The notes: generated by a model from the letters alone, not told the origin. Shown: positions 35,204 to 44,955, counted from the stretch's first letter. The stretch is 64,000 nt of DNA from JAVVHH01 sp965199585 (GCA_965199585.1 CBDASI010000002.1:2728001-2792000), one strand, 5' to 3'. Numbers and translations: made by a program.

Positions 35204-36201
35204 CCACCCTCCTCGAAGTCACCAACCTCAAGAAGCACTATCCCCTCCACGGCGGCCTGCTCGGCCGCAACACCGGCTACGTCTACGCCGTCGACGGCGT
35301 CAGCTTCTCCATCGCCCGCGGCGAAACCCTTTCCCTCGTCGGCGAATCCGGCTGCGGCAAGTCCACCGTCGGTAAAGCCATCCTCCGCCTCACCGACCCT
35401 ACCGCCGGCGAAGTGAAACTCGACGGCGAACGTATCGACAGTGCCCCGATGTCGCAGCTCCGCACCCTGCGCCAACGCGTCCAGGTCGTCTTCCAGGACC
35501 CGTTCAGCTCCCTCAACCCAAGAATGCGCGTCGGCGACATCATCGCCGAACCCCTTCGCAACTTCGGCATGACCCAGGGTCTCGACAAACGCGTCGCCGA
35601 ACTGATGGACACCGTCCGCCTCCCGCGCGACGCCGTGCGTCGCTTTCCGCACGAATTCAGCGGCGGCCAACGCCAACGCATCGGCATCGCCCGCGCCCTG
35701 GCCCCCGGCGCCGACCTCATCATCTGCGACGAAGCCGTCAGCGCCCTGGACGTCTCGGTCAAGGCGCAGATCGTCAACCTGCTCTCCGACCTCCAGGACG
35801 AACTAGGCCTGGCCCTGCTGTTCATCAGCCACGACCTCGCCATTGTCGAACACCTGACCCACCGCGTCGCCGTGATGTATCTCGGCAAGATCGTCGAGAT
35901 CGCCGACCGCGCCAGCCTGTTCTCCAACCCCCGCCACCCCTACACGCGCTGCCTACTCTCGGCCGTCCCGGTGCCGGACCCGAAGGCCGCGCGCGACCGC
36001 ATCATCCTCACCGGCGACGTGCCGAGCCCGATCAACCCGCCCAGCGGCTGCCGCTTCCACACGCGCTGTCCCTACGTGTTCGACCGGTGCCGGGTCGAGG
36101 AACCCATCCTCCGCCAGATGCCCGGCGCCCCCGACGACCAGACTGCCGCCTGCCACCTGGACACGCTCCCGGCGCTGGACACGATTCCCAAAGCCGCCTG
36201 A
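35200..36201 (+). CDS. ABC transporter ATP-binding protein, DppF/OppF type
   Basis: The 333-residue ATPase has Walker A GESGCGKST, signature FSGGQRQR, Walker B LIICDEAVSALDVS and ISHDLAIVEHL. It ends with the Opp/Dpp extension (SGCRFHTRCPYVFDRC). It overlaps the previous ATPase gene by four bases and closes the six-gene operon that starts at 29012. A palindrome at 36219 follows. Confidence 0.94.
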
Positions 36202-36528
36202 CCAAGCGCATCAATGAACCCTCTCCGTCGATCGGGGAGGGGGGTGACGACGGAGTCACTTAACCCAGGGCAACTTTCGATACTGCTCATCGAACTGATT
36301 AGCTCGGTCCAAGCGCCCGCATCTGAACCGATCGAATAGAACTGCTGCGGCATCGTCGCGAGCTTCGTCCTGGCTACGGCGATTAAAGGGTGGGGGGCAA
36401 ATCGGATCCACCGAGCGTCACCAAACCTCATTTGCATAAACGCAATAATTACGTATTTGACATTTGAATCTGATCATCGCAAAAAATGTTTTGGAAAAAG
36501 CTGCCCGCTTCCAGAGAGGGATTGTTCA
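36202..36528. other. 327-base intergenic region with palindrome and AT-rich promoter-like end
   Basis: The first 50 bases hold the REP-like palindrome described separately. The middle shows no reading frame that I trust. From about 36425 the DNA becomes AT-rich (for example GCATAAACGCAATAATTACG) and contains TTGACA at 36457-36462, which could be a -35 box for the repeat-protein gene. No good -10 follows at standard spacing. Confidence 0.4.
36219..36242. repeat. REP-like GC palindrome, copy 2 (diverged)
   Basis: CCCTCTCC, a short GTCGAT-containing loop, and CGGGGAGGGG form an imperfect stem 18 bases after the end of the ABC operon. It shares arms with the copies at 40397 and 49236 and may act as a terminator. 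Confidence 0.5.
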
Positions 36529-38010
36529 ATGGCTGACGACTATCCGAACAACTCCACAACTAATGGAGTTCTCCCGATCGGCGGGACCGCTAACGGCAGT
36601 CTTGAGTCGAGCAATGATACCGATTGGTTTGCCGTGAGCGTTCTCGCTGGCTACACATACCAATTCGATCTGAGTGCTACGCCAGGATTTACGAATCCAG
36701 CAAGCATCAACGAATATCTCATCAATGCTTCCGGCACTAAATTGGCGGGGGGTACAGCCAGTTATAACGCAGTAAAGACCTTTGACTATCAGCCGATAAC
36801 GAGCGGCACCGATTACATCGCAGTAACATCGAATACATCGAATTCGATCGGAAATTATGTTCTGACATCGTCGCACGCGGACGACTATCCATCCAATTCG
36901 ACGACGCCAGCTGTGTTGGCTGCGGGCAGTAGCCTGTCGGCAACGCTGGAAAGCACGGACGATAGCGACTGGATCGCCGTGGCGGTCAGAGCCGGCTACA
37001 ACACACAATTCACATTGACCGCCGCTGTTGGGATGACGAACCCCGCTCAAATCGATGAATATCTCATCAATGTAAACGGGACAGGGCTTGCAGGGGGAAC
37101 TGCTAGCTACAACTCGACGAAATCATTCAACTATGTTCCAACTGCGACAGGCACCGACTACCTGATCGTTCGCTCCGCCAGTGGCACAAGCGTCGGCGGT
37201 TACTCAGTGACCGAGTCCTCGGCTGACGACTACGTAGCCAATTCGTCGACGACTGGCCGGTTGATGGTCGGCAGCGGCACGACCGGAAAGCTCGAAGGCG
37301 CTGGCGACACTGACTGGTTTGCCGTCACCTTATCGGCAGGTTCGACATACCAGTTCAATCTCGCGGCAACGACCGGGTTCAGTAATCCGGCGGGCCTCGA
37401 CCTAACACTCCTAAGTGTAAACGGCGCTAGCGTCGCGGGAAATGCATACTCTGCCGATAAGACCATCTCCTACACGCCAGCGACCAGCGGCACCTACTAC
37501 CTCGCAGTCTCTTCCTACAACGGCGATGGTATTGGCACATACACACTGTCGTCTCCCACGCCTCCCACTCCCTCCGTCCCCGTTTACCGCTTCTTCGACA
37601 CGAACAGCGGCACCCAATTCCTGACCTCGAGTGGACCGGAGAGCAACACCGTCATGTCCACCCGCCCGGACCTGACGTACGAAGGAGTCGGCCTCAAGGC
37701 CACGGCCACCAACGACCCGAACGCCTCTGCCGTCTACCGCTTTTTCGACAAAGTTTACGGCACCCATTTCTTCACATCGAGTGGCAACGAACGCGATACC
37801 ATCATCGCTACCCGAGCCGATCTCACCTACGAGGGCGTCGGCTTCTATGAGTACGCGAACCAGCAATCCGGCTCATCGGCCGTCTATCGTTTTTTCGATA
37901 CCCACGCCGGCACTCATTTCTACACTGGCAGCGAGAGCGAACGCGCGACAATCCTCGCCACGCGGTCTGACCTCACACCCGAAGGCGTTGCTTTTTACGC
38001 TCCCACCTGA
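36529..38010 (+). CDS. Repeat protein: three PPC-like domains and three DUF5648-like repeats
   Basis: The 493-residue protein is built almost entirely of repeats. Three domains of about 115 residues (3-116, 117-231, 232-342) each start DDY-x-x-NS-x-T and carry DTDWFAV/DSDWIAV, as in bacterial pre-peptidase C-terminal domains. Three units of about 40 residues (352-392, 401-441, 451-491) follow, of the form YRFFD-GTHF-ER-T-DLT-EGV, typical of DUF5648. No classical signal peptide is present, so export by a type I system or another non-classical route is possible. Codon and base use are clearly more AT-rich than neighbours. GAGAGGG precedes the ATG at 36529; a TTG 24 codons upstream is less likely. 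The catalytic function, if any, is unknown. Confidence 0.8.
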   Translation: MADDYPNNSTTNGVLPIGGTANGSLESSNDTDWFAVSVLAGYTYQFDLSATPGFTNPASINEYLINASGTKLAGGTASYNAVKTFDYQPITSGTDYIAVTSNTSNSIGNYVLTSSHADDYPSNSTTPAVLAAGSSLSATLESTDDSDWIAVAVRAGYNTQFTLTAAVGMTNPAQIDEYLINVNGTGLAGGTASYNSTKSFNYVPTATGTDYLIVRSASGTSVGGYSVTESSADDYVANSSTTGRLMVGSGTTGKLEGAGDTDWFAVTLSAGSTYQFNLAATTGFSNPAGLDLTLLSVNGASVAGNAYSADKTISYTPATSGTYYLAVSSYNGDGIGTYTLSSPTPPTPSVPVYRFFDTNSGTQFLTSSGPESNTVMSTRPDLTYEGVGLKATATNDPNASAVYRFFDKVYGTHFFTSSGNERDTIIATRADLTYEGVGFYEYANQQSGSSAVYRFFDTHAGTHFYTGSESERATILATRSDLTPEGVAFYAPT

Positions 38011-38109
38011 AGCGTCCCGCGCTGGTTGGTGAGAAGGCCGAGATGGGTGTAGCGCGTTGCAAACCCATCAGCCTTGCAGGTCGCCCACCAAGAATTCTAA
38101 TCCCCCCGG

Positions 38110-38736
38110 ATGCGCATCCGTGACCCGCTCCTAGACACCGTCGACCCGGCCACTCTCCGCCCAACCCAGATCACCGTCGGCTTGCGCGAGGTCAAAGCCA
38201 AACGCCGGGCCTGGCGTGACCGCGACGAGAGCAAGAAGAGCGCGGCGCATTTCCTGGGCAGCCACCTCGTCCCGGTCATCCGCGGCCCCGGCGACAAGCT
38301 GTATGTCACCGATCACCACCATCTCGTCCGCGCTCTGATGGAGGAAGGCCAGGAAACCGTCGCCATCACGACCATCGCGGATCTCAGTCACTTGCCGAAG
38401 GACTCGTTCTGGTTCGTGCTCGACAACCGTGGCTGGATGCATCCATTCGACGCCGACGGCCGCCGCTGCAGCATCGATGCCATCCCCAAAAGCATTGCCG
38501 ACCTAGTCGACGATCCGTTCCGCTCGCTCGCCGGCGAACTCCGGCTTCAGGGCGGTTACGCCAAGGACACGACGCCCTTCAGCGAGTTCCTCTGGGCCGA
38601 CTTCCTGCGTCATCGCATGAAGTCCAGGTCAGTGGCGGACGATTTCGATGCCGCCGTCGCGCAGGCGCTGACTCTCGCCAAACTCGAGGAGGCCAGCTAC
38701 CTCCCCGGCTGGTGCGGCCCGGTGTCCCGCGCCTGA
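38110..38736 (+). CDS. ParB-like nuclease family protein (ParBc_2)
   Basis: The 208-residue protein resembles the stand-alone ParB-like nuclease family. The N-terminal part reads VDPATLRPTQITVGLREVKA, followed by the conserved YVTDHHHLVRALMEEG and a C-terminal FLWADFLRHRM region. Members are related by fold to ParB/sulfiredoxin but are not chromosome-partitioning proteins, and their role is mostly unknown. No Shine-Dalgarno sequence is evident before the ATG. It is a single gene between the AT-rich repeat gene and a convergent small lipoprotein gene. Confidence 0.78.
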   Translation: MRIRDPLLDTVDPATLRPTQITVGLREVKAKRRAWRDRDESKKSAAHFLGSHLVPVIRGPGDKLYVTDHHHLVRALMEEGQETVAITTIADLSHLPKDSFWFVLDNRGWMHPFDADGRRCSIDAIPKSIADLVDDPFRSLAGELRLQGGYAKDTTPFSEFLWADFLRHRMKSRSVADDFDAAVAQALTLAKLEEASYLPGWCGPVSRA

Positions 38737-38751
38737 CCGACTCGACCGGCC

Positions 38752-38967
38752 TTACGGCGGTAGGTGCGTGACCCCGACCACATCCGTCTCGACGCTCACT
38801 GTGGTTCCCTGCCGGGTGCTGGCGGGCAGATTGTTCGGTGTGTTCAGGTCGTCAGGGTCGGCTGTCGCCTGCGGGGCGGTCAGCGGTGGCGCCGTGTTGC
38901 CGCCCGGGCCGTTACACGCCGCTAAACCGACCAGTCCAACAATTGCCAACGCGCGGATCATCATCAT
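38752..38967 (-). CDS. Small lipoprotein
   Basis: The 71-residue protein begins MMMIRALAIVGLVGLAAC, a short lipoprotein signal ending in lipobox LAAC with Cys at 18. The mature peptide is short and Pro/Thr-rich (NGPGGNTAPPLTAPQAT). GGAG lies upstream; any of three consecutive ATGs could start it. It is divergent from the CoxS-like gene. The function is unknown. Confidence 0.62.
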   Translation of the reverse strand: MMMIRALAIVGLVGLAACNGPGGNTAPPLTAPQATADPDDLNTPNNLPASTRQGTTVSVETDVVGVTHLPP

Positions 38968-39078
38968 TCTATAATGACGCTCCAGCGGGGCACCGGTTCG
39001 CTGGCTTGACCCGTGGACGCCGGCCGCCTCAGATGGCGCCGCGAACCAACGCCCCGACCCGAACAGACGAGGAATGCG

Positions 39079-39570
<492 letters not shown>

Positions 39571-39584
39571 CGGGAGCAGCCCAG

Positions 39585-40376
39585 ATGTACGATTTCACTT
39601 ACACCAAGCCCACCTCGATCCCCGACGCCATCCAGGCCCTCGGCGCCGATCCGGAAGCCAAGGCCCTCGCCGGTGGCCAGACCTACATCCCGGTGCTCAA
39701 GCAGCGCCTCGCCAAGCCGACCGCCATCGTCGACCTCGGCGCGCTGGACCTGAAGGGTATCAGCATGGCCGGCGACAAGATCCGCATCGGCGCCATGTCG
39801 ACCCATTACGACATCATGTCGAGCGAACTCGTCCAGCAGCACGTACCCGGCCTCGCCAAGATGGCTTCCTGGATCGGCGACACCCAGGTCCGTCACCGCG
39901 GCACCATGGGCGGCTCCCTCGCCAACAACGACCCGGCCGCCTGCTATCCGGCCGCCGTTCTCGCCTGTGACGCCACCATCGTCACCGACAAGCGCAGCAT
40001 CAAGGCCGACGACTACTTCCAGGGCATGTTCACCACCGCACTCGAGCACGGCGAGCTCATCACCGCAGTGGAGTTCCCCAAGACGGAGAAGTCTAACTAC
40101 GAGAAGTTCCGCAACCCGGCCAGCCGCTACGCCATGGTCGGCGTCTTCGTCGCCAAAGGACCCGCCGGCATCCGCGTCGCCGTCAACGGGGCCGGGCAGG
40201 GCGGCGTCTTCCGCCACGCCGAGATGGAGCAGGCTCTGGCCGCCAACTTCAGCGCCGACGCCATCAAGGACATCAAGACGCCCTCCGCCGACCTCAACGG
40301 CGACATCCATGCCAGCCCGGAATACCGGGCGCATCTGATCGGCGTCATGGCCCGCCGCTGCGTCGCTGCTGCCTAA
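39585..40376 (+). CDS. FAD-binding subunit of a molybdenum hydroxylase (CoxM-like)
   Basis: The 263-residue medium subunit starts MYDFTYTKPTSIPDAIQALG. It has the two FAD-binding loops AGGQTYIPVLKQRL and GTMGGSLANNDPAACYP, then the CO dehydrogenase flavoprotein C-terminal domain. It takes electrons from CoxS and passes them to the quinone pool or oxygen. A GGGAGCAGCC ribosome binding region precedes it. The likely partner is the form II large subunit at 22557-24893, though this is inference. A palindrome follows the stop. Confidence 0.95.
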   Translation: MYDFTYTKPTSIPDAIQALGADPEAKALAGGQTYIPVLKQRLAKPTAIVDLGALDLKGISMAGDKIRIGAMSTHYDIMSSELVQQHVPGLAKMASWIGDTQVRHRGTMGGSLANNDPAACYPAAVLACDATIVTDKRSIKADDYFQGMFTTALEHGELITAVEFPKTEKSNYEKFRNPASRYAMVGVFVAKGPAGIRVAVNGAGQGGVFRHAEMEQALAANFSADAIKDIKTPSADLNGDIHASPEYRAHLIGVMARRCVAAA

Positions 40377-40396
40377 TCTAAAACCCCCTTTCGTCT

Positions 40397-40420
40397 CCCT
40401 CTCCCGCTGGCGGGAGAGGG
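40397..40420. repeat. REP-like GC palindrome, copy 3
   Basis: CCCTCTCCCGC-TG-GCGGGAGAGGG is a perfect 11-bp inverted repeat, followed by CAGGGGTGAGGGTGGG. It lies 20 bases after the CoxM-like gene and before the RraA-family gene. This form is widespread between genes in Proteobacteria. Confidence 0.7.
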
Positions 40421-40457
40421 CAGGGGTGAGGGTGGGACCCCAAGCAGAAAGTCGAAG

Positions 40458-41150
40458 ATGACTCACCCCTTTACCGCCGAAGACCTCGAAATCCTAAAGC
40501 AGTGGGACACGCCCACCATCTGCAACGGTCTCGAGGTGATCGTCCCCGACCGCCGCGCCATCGGTTTTACCACCGAGCAGATGGTCGCCGCCGACCGTAG
40601 CCTCAAGCCGATCGTCGGCCTCGCCCGCGTCGGCTACGTTCGTGCCAAGGAAGCCCCACGCTCTACTGTCGCTGAGCGGATGGACTGGTACGACTACGTT
40701 GCGCAGGCCGACCTGCCCACCGTCGTCGTCCTGCAGGACCTGGACGCTCACCCCGGCTACGGCGCCTGGTGGGGCGAGGTGAACTCCGCCATCCACAAGG
40801 CTCTCGGCGCCCTCGGCTGCGTCACCAACGGCTCTTTCCGTGACTGCGACATGCTGGCACCGGGCTTCCAGATCGTCGGGGGCCGCATTGGCCCCAGCCA
40901 CGCGTACATCCACATCGTCGATTTCGCCAAGCCGGTCGACATCTTCGGCATGCACGCCGTCCATGACGACGTCATCCACGCCGACTTCCACGGCGCCGTC
41001 GTCATCCCGGCCGACGCGGTCAAGAAGCTGCCGGCGGCCATCGACCTCGTCTCACGGCGCGAGAAGGTCATTCTCGACGTCGTCAACGCGCCGGACTTCA
41101 CGCCCGACAAACTGCGCACCGCTCTCAAGCAATCCGGCGAGATACACTAA
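40458..41150 (+). CDS. RraA/demethylmenaquinone methyltransferase-like family protein
   Basis: The 230-residue protein resembles RraA-family proteins, which include 4-hydroxy-4-methyl-2-oxoglutarate/oxaloacetate aldolases. It has the N-terminal DTPTICNGLEVI and the metal/substrate region GALGCVTNGSFRDCDML with Arg-Asp. The family's central GEVNSAIHKALG segment is also present. A catabolic class II aldolase is more likely than an RNase E regulator given the neighbouring hydroxylase subunits and dicarboxylate carrier, but the substrate is unknown. Confidence 0.85.
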   Translation: MTHPFTAEDLEILKQWDTPTICNGLEVIVPDRRAIGFTTEQMVAADRSLKPIVGLARVGYVRAKEAPRSTVAERMDWYDYVAQADLPTVVVLQDLDAHPGYGAWWGEVNSAIHKALGALGCVTNGSFRDCDMLAPGFQIVGGRIGPSHAYIHIVDFAKPVDIFGMHAVHDDVIHADFHGAVVIPADAVKKLPAAIDLVSRREKVILDVVNAPDFTPDKLRTALKQSGEIH

Positions 41151-41230
41151 GTCTTGAGATTGCCGAGCGAACCTATATAGCGGGGCCGACGCGGGCCGTG
41201 ACAATGCGGTGAACGCCGGGGGGACATCGC

Positions 41231-42565
41231 ATGGCTAATCTGGTTCAACCCACCAAGGTTAGGGAGCCTTGGTACAAGGTGCTGTATATCCAGGTCCTGA
41301 TCGCCATCGCGCTCGCCGTCGTTCTCGGCGTAGTCGCCCCCGATTTCGCCAAGTCGCTGAAATGGCTCGGTGACGCCTTTATCGGCCTGATCCGCATGAT
41401 GATCGCGCCGATCATTTTCTGCACCATCGTCCATGGCATCTCGTCGATGGGCGACCTCAAGAAGGTCGGCCGCGTCGGCATCAAAGCGCTGCTCTATTTC
41501 GAGGTCATCTCCACCTTCGCGCTACTGATCGGCGTGATCGTCGGCGAGCTCGTCAAGCCCGGTGCTGGCTTCGGTGCCGACCCGGCGTCGCTCGACCCCA
41601 AGGCCGTCGCCAGCTACGCCGCCGCCGCCGCCAAGGACAGCACCGTCGCCCACATCATGGCGCTGATCCCCACCAGCTTCCTCAACCCGTTTGCCTCCGG
41701 CGACCTGCTCCAGGTCCTGCTGATCTCGATCTTGACCGGCGTGGTCGTCGCCGGACTCGGCGATAAAGCGCCGCAGGTCAGCCACGTGGTCGACGTCGCC
41801 GGCCAGATCTTCTTCCGCATCATCGCCATCGTCGTGAAGCTCGCCCCGATCGGCGCGTTCGGCGCCATGGCGTTCACCATCGGCCAGTATGGCCTCGGCA
41901 GCCTCGGCCGCCTGGCCGGGCTGGTCGGCACCTTCTACCTGACCAGCCTGCTGTTCGTGCTCGTCGTCCTCGGCACGGTGGCCAAGCTCGCCGGCTTCTC
42001 GATCCTGCGCTTCATCGCCTACATCAAGGATGAGCTGCTGATCGTCCTGGGCACCTCGTCGTCCGAGACCGTGCTGCCGCAGATCATGCAGAAGATGGAG
42101 GGCCTCGGCGCCTCCAAATCCGTCGTTGGCCTTGTGGTCCCCACCGGCTACAGCTTCAACCTCGACGGTACCAACATCTACATGACGTTGGCGACCCTCT
42201 TCCTCGCCCAGGCCGTCGGGGTCGATCTCAGCATCGGCCAGTATGCGACCATCATCGCCGTCGCCATGCTGACCTCCAAGGGTGCTTCCGGCGTCACCGG
42301 CGCGGGCTTCATCACCCTGGCCGCGACGCTCGCCGCGATCCCGGACAACCCGGTTCCGGTCGCCGCCATGACGCTCGTGCTCGGCATCGACAAGTTCATG
42401 TCGGAATGCCGGGCGCTGACCAACCTGGTCGGCAACGGCGTCGCCTGCATCGTCGTCAGCGCATGGGAGGGCGAGCTGGATCGCTCGAAGCTGGTCGCCG
42501 CGCTGGCCCACCCCATTGCCGCCAGCGCGGTCGTCGAGGCGAAGCCGCTCGACCAAGTCCTGTAA
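41231..42565 (+). CDS. Dicarboxylate/amino acid:cation symporter (DAACS family, DctA/GltP-like)
   Basis: The 444-residue membrane protein begins near KVLYIQVLIAIALAVVLGVV. It carries the DAACS hallmarks: Ser-rich hairpin LGTSSSETVLPQIM, GYSFNLDGTNIYMT (helix 7 motif) and MLTSKGASGVTGAGF (second hairpin), then FMSECRALTNLVGN. It imports C4-dicarboxylates or acidic amino acids with Na+ or H+. A G-rich ribosome binding sequence precedes the ATG. It may supply or take up products of the aldolase-like enzyme upstream. Confidence 0.95.
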   Translation: MANLVQPTKVREPWYKVLYIQVLIAIALAVVLGVVAPDFAKSLKWLGDAFIGLIRMMIAPIIFCTIVHGISSMGDLKKVGRVGIKALLYFEVISTFALLIGVIVGELVKPGAGFGADPASLDPKAVASYAAAAAKDSTVAHIMALIPTSFLNPFASGDLLQVLLISILTGVVVAGLGDKAPQVSHVVDVAGQIFFRIIAIVVKLAPIGAFGAMAFTIGQYGLGSLGRLAGLVGTFYLTSLLFVLVVLGTVAKLAGFSILRFIAYIKDELLIVLGTSSSETVLPQIMQKMEGLGASKSVVGLVVPTGYSFNLDGTNIYMTLATLFLAQAVGVDLSIGQYATIIAVAMLTSKGASGVTGAGFITLAATLAAIPDNPVPVAAMTLVLGIDKFMSECRALTNLVGNGVACIVVSAWEGELDRSKLVAALAHPIAASAVVEAKPLDQVL

Positions 42566-42583
42566 TCCGTCGGCGGGCGCTGA

Positions 42584-43432
42584 TTAACCCCGTAGCCCGC
42601 GGACGAAGGCCGTCACGTCGTCCAGCACCGGTGCCCGCCCCTGGAACACCGGTGCGAACGCCGTGATCAGCCCGATATGTCCCACCCCGGGATACAGCTT
42701 CGACGTGACCCGGCCGCCCCGCTCCCGCGTCCGGGCCGCGAGTTCGGTCGTGTTGCGCGGCATCACGATCGTGTCCTCGGTGCCGGCCGCCAGGAACATC
42801 GGCGGCCCCCGTCCGTCGGCAAACGCGTAGGGCTCATGCGCCGGCGTGTTGTCGGCGCCGAAGACCGGGATCACGTCCGGGTCCCGGCTGGGCAGGAACC
42901 GATACGGCCCCGCCAGCCCCACGACGCCGGCCACTCGCCCGCGATCCACCCCTGCCGCTGCCAGCCAGCGCAGGTCCAGCGCCAGCATCGCCACATTGAA
43001 CGCGCCTGCCGAGTGCCCCATCAGCACGACCCTGTCCGGATCGGCCCCGAGCTCCCGCGCATGCGCGAACGCCCACGCCACCGCGGCAGCGTTGTCTTGC
43101 AGGAAAGTCGGATAGGCGACCTGCGGTGACAGCCGGTAGTCCGGCACCACCACCACCATCCCGCGCCGCGCCAGCGGCCGCGCGACGAACCCGTACATGC
43201 CCTTGTCGCCGGCGGTCCAACCGCCGCCATAGATGAACACCACCAGCGGCAACCCGCCGCCGGTCGATCGCGGCCGATACACGTCGAGCGTATGCCGCTC
43301 CCCCGGCGCATAGCGGACGTCACGCGTGTCCGAGACGTCGTCGTCCGACACCGTCGCGTTCAGCAAGTCCGCCGGCGAACACCCGCCGAGCCCGGCGGCC
43401 AGTCCGGCCGCCAGCAACCCCCGCCGCCGCAT
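42584..43432 (-). CDS. Alpha/beta hydrolase (carboxylesterase/BD-FAE-like), probable lipoprotein
   Basis: The 282-residue esterase has the oxyanion-hole motif FIYGGGWTAGDKG, nucleophile elbow MGHSAGAFN (Ser) and a late GVGHIGL His. A short N-terminal signal with possible lipobox GLGGC (Cys18) suggests a periplasmic or outer-membrane lipoprotein. The ATG shares one base with the upstream kinase stop (TGATG), so it is the last gene of the DUF3429-kinase-esterase operon. The natural substrate is unknown. Confidence 0.88.
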   Translation of the reverse strand: MRRRGLLAAGLAAGLGGCSPADLLNATVSDDDVSDTRDVRYAPGERHTLDVYRPRSTGGGLPLVVFIYGGGWTAGDKGMYGFVARPLARRGMVVVVPDYRLSPQVAYPTFLQDNAAAVAWAFAHARELGADPDRVVLMGHSAGAFNVAMLALDLRWLAAAGVDRGRVAGVVGLAGPYRFLPSRDPDVIPVFGADNTPAHEPYAFADGRGPPMFLAAGTEDTIVMPRNTTELAARTRERGGRVTSKLYPGVGHIGLITAFAPVFQGRAPVLDDVTAFVRGLRG

Positions 43433-44367
43433 CACGGCGCCGCCGTCAGCGCCGCCCGTACCGCCGCTTCCCGCGGGATCGGCGGCACCGCGCCATATCC
43501 GGTGGTCGACAACGCCGCTGCACAGGCTGCGTAGCCCGCCGCCAGCGTGGGGTCGTCGCCCGCGATCAGCCGCGCCAGGAACGCGCCGCAGAACGTGTCG
43601 CCCGCACCGGTCGCATCCACCGGGCTGCACGGGAACGGCGCGATCAGCACCCGTTCATCCGGCGTGGCCAGCAGCGTCCCCGCCGCGCCCATCTTCAACG
43701 CGACCAGCGATGGCCCGAGCCTTAAGTAGAAATCCGCCACCGCGTCCGGATCGCTCAGCCCGGTCAGCAGCGTCGCATCCTCCAGGCTCGGCAGCGCGAT
43801 GCTGCTTTGCGCGATCGCCGCGTGGATGATCGCCGACGCCCGCGCCGCCGGCCACAGCGACGGCCGGTAGTTCGTGTCGTAGGCGACCCGCACCCCGGCC
43901 CCGCGCGCGACGTCGATGGCGTGAAACACCGCGTCGGCGGCGCTGTTCGAGATGCCCTGGCTGATCCCCGACGCATACAGGATCTTTGCCCCGCGGATCG
44001 CATCGTCCGGCACGTGCGTTGGAGCGTAGATGCTGGCCGCAGAGCCCTGACGGTAATACTGGAACGCATGCCCCGCGGCGCCGTGATGTACCAGGTAAAC
44101 TGCCGTCGGGTTGACCGGGTCTTGCCGCACGTGGGTCACGTCTATGCCCTCGGCGCGCCAGAGCGCCATGAAGCTGTCGCCCCCAGCATCTCGCCCCACC
44201 GCCGTCAGGTAACCCACGCGCGCGCCCTGCCGCGCTGCCGCAATAGCGGCGTTGCTGGTGTCACCGCCATGTCCGGACCGGTAAGTCGGCGGCCCTCCGG
44301 CCTCTTGCCCTTGCGCATGCTGATTGAGCTCGAGCATGGGCTCCCCCATGCACAATAGGTCGATCAC
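43432..44367 (-). CDS. kdgK: PfkB-family sugar kinase, 2-dehydro-3-deoxygluconokinase-like
   Basis: The 311-residue ribokinase-family enzyme starts near LLCMGEPMLELNQ. It has the substrate-site GGDTSNAAIAAARQG, VAYDTNYRPSLW, and the catalytic signature VDATGAGDTFCGAFLARL with the base Asp. The sequence style is closest to KDG kinases of the Entner-Doudoroff side branch, but other sugars are possible. The second of two adjacent GTG codons (44367) overlaps the DUF3429 stop as GTGA. The esterase gene follows with a one-base overlap. Confidence 0.86.
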   Translation of the reverse strand: MIDLLCMGEPMLELNQHAQGQEAGGPPTYRSGHGGDTSNAAIAAARQGARVGYLTAVGRDAGGDSFMALWRAEGIDVTHVRQDPVNPTAVYLVHHGAAGHAFQYYRQGSAASIYAPTHVPDDAIRGAKILYASGISQGISNSAADAVFHAIDVARGAGVRVAYDTNYRPSLWPAARASAIIHAAIAQSSIALPSLEDATLLTGLSDPDAVADFYLRLGPSLVALKMGAAGTLLATPDERVLIAPFPCSPVDATGAGDTFCGAFLARLIAGDDPTLAAGYAACAAALSTTGYGAVPPIPREAAVRAALTAAP

Positions 44368-44861
44368 CACAGTACGACGCGCCCGTGCAGCATCAGCACC
44401 AGCCAGACCGTGACCAGGCAGATCACCACGATTGCCGACAACACCCAGCGCAGCCCCATGTAGCCGCGCGGCATGTGCCCGGCCCGGCTCGCCCGCGCCT
44501 CGACCATCGTGGTCAGGAAGAAGCCCAGCACCAGCAGCCCCAGCGCGACCCGGCCGTAGCTGAGGAACAACAGTAGCAGCGCCACCCACCCGAGCAGCGA
44601 CGGCAACACGCCCAGCCCGAACCGCGCCCGCTGCACTCCCGACGCCGCCGTCCCGGCACCTTCGAGCCCGAAGCCCCAATGCACCCCGCCCAGGAACGCC
44701 AGGATCACCGCGCCGTAGGCGACCAGTGCCATGAGCGAAAGTTCATCGTTGGGCGGCGGATTTGCCAGCGCACCCAGGCTACACACCACGAACGGGATCA
44801 GCCCCCCGATCCCCAACAGCAGCGCGATCGACGGCAGTTTCCGCGTCATCCCGAAATCCAT
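44364..44861 (-). CDS. DUF3429 family membrane protein
   Basis: The 165-residue protein has about five hydrophobic helices: IALLLGIGGLIPFVVCSLGA, LVAYGAVILAFLGGVHWGF, LGVLPSLLGWVALLLLFLSY, LGLLVLGFFLTT and VLSAIVVICLVTVWLVLML. The GGVHWGF element is characteristic of DUF3429. Met1 at 44861 or Met5 at 44849 could be the start. It heads the operon with the sugar kinase and esterase and is divergent from the CBS-domain gene. The molecular role is unknown. Confidence 0.82.
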   Translation of the reverse strand: MDFGMTRKLPSIALLLGIGGLIPFVVCSLGALANPPPNDELSLMALVAYGAVILAFLGGVHWGFGLEGAGTAASGVQRARFGLGVLPSLLGWVALLLLFLSYGRVALGLLVLGFFLTTMVEARASRAGHMPRGYMGLRWVLSAIVVICLVTVWLVLMLHGRVVLW

Positions 44862-44955
44862 TCTTTCAACTAGAGGGTGGGGCCCAGCCGAACCTCGACG
44901 ACCCCGTACGCTCCAACCCAATTCCGCGCAACCGGCCAAACTGTTAAGCACCCCC

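Noticed and set aside
37571..38005. Tandem repeat array as a possible CRISPR or satellite
   Set aside because: The roughly 150-base periodicity comes from protein-coding DUF5648-like repeats, with divergent codons and no short identical repeats or spacers.
38110..38736. Chromosome partitioning ParB with a nearby parS or origin
   Set aside because: The protein is a stand-alone ParB-like nuclease family member without the helix-turn-helix of true ParB. No parA, and no origin features were seen.
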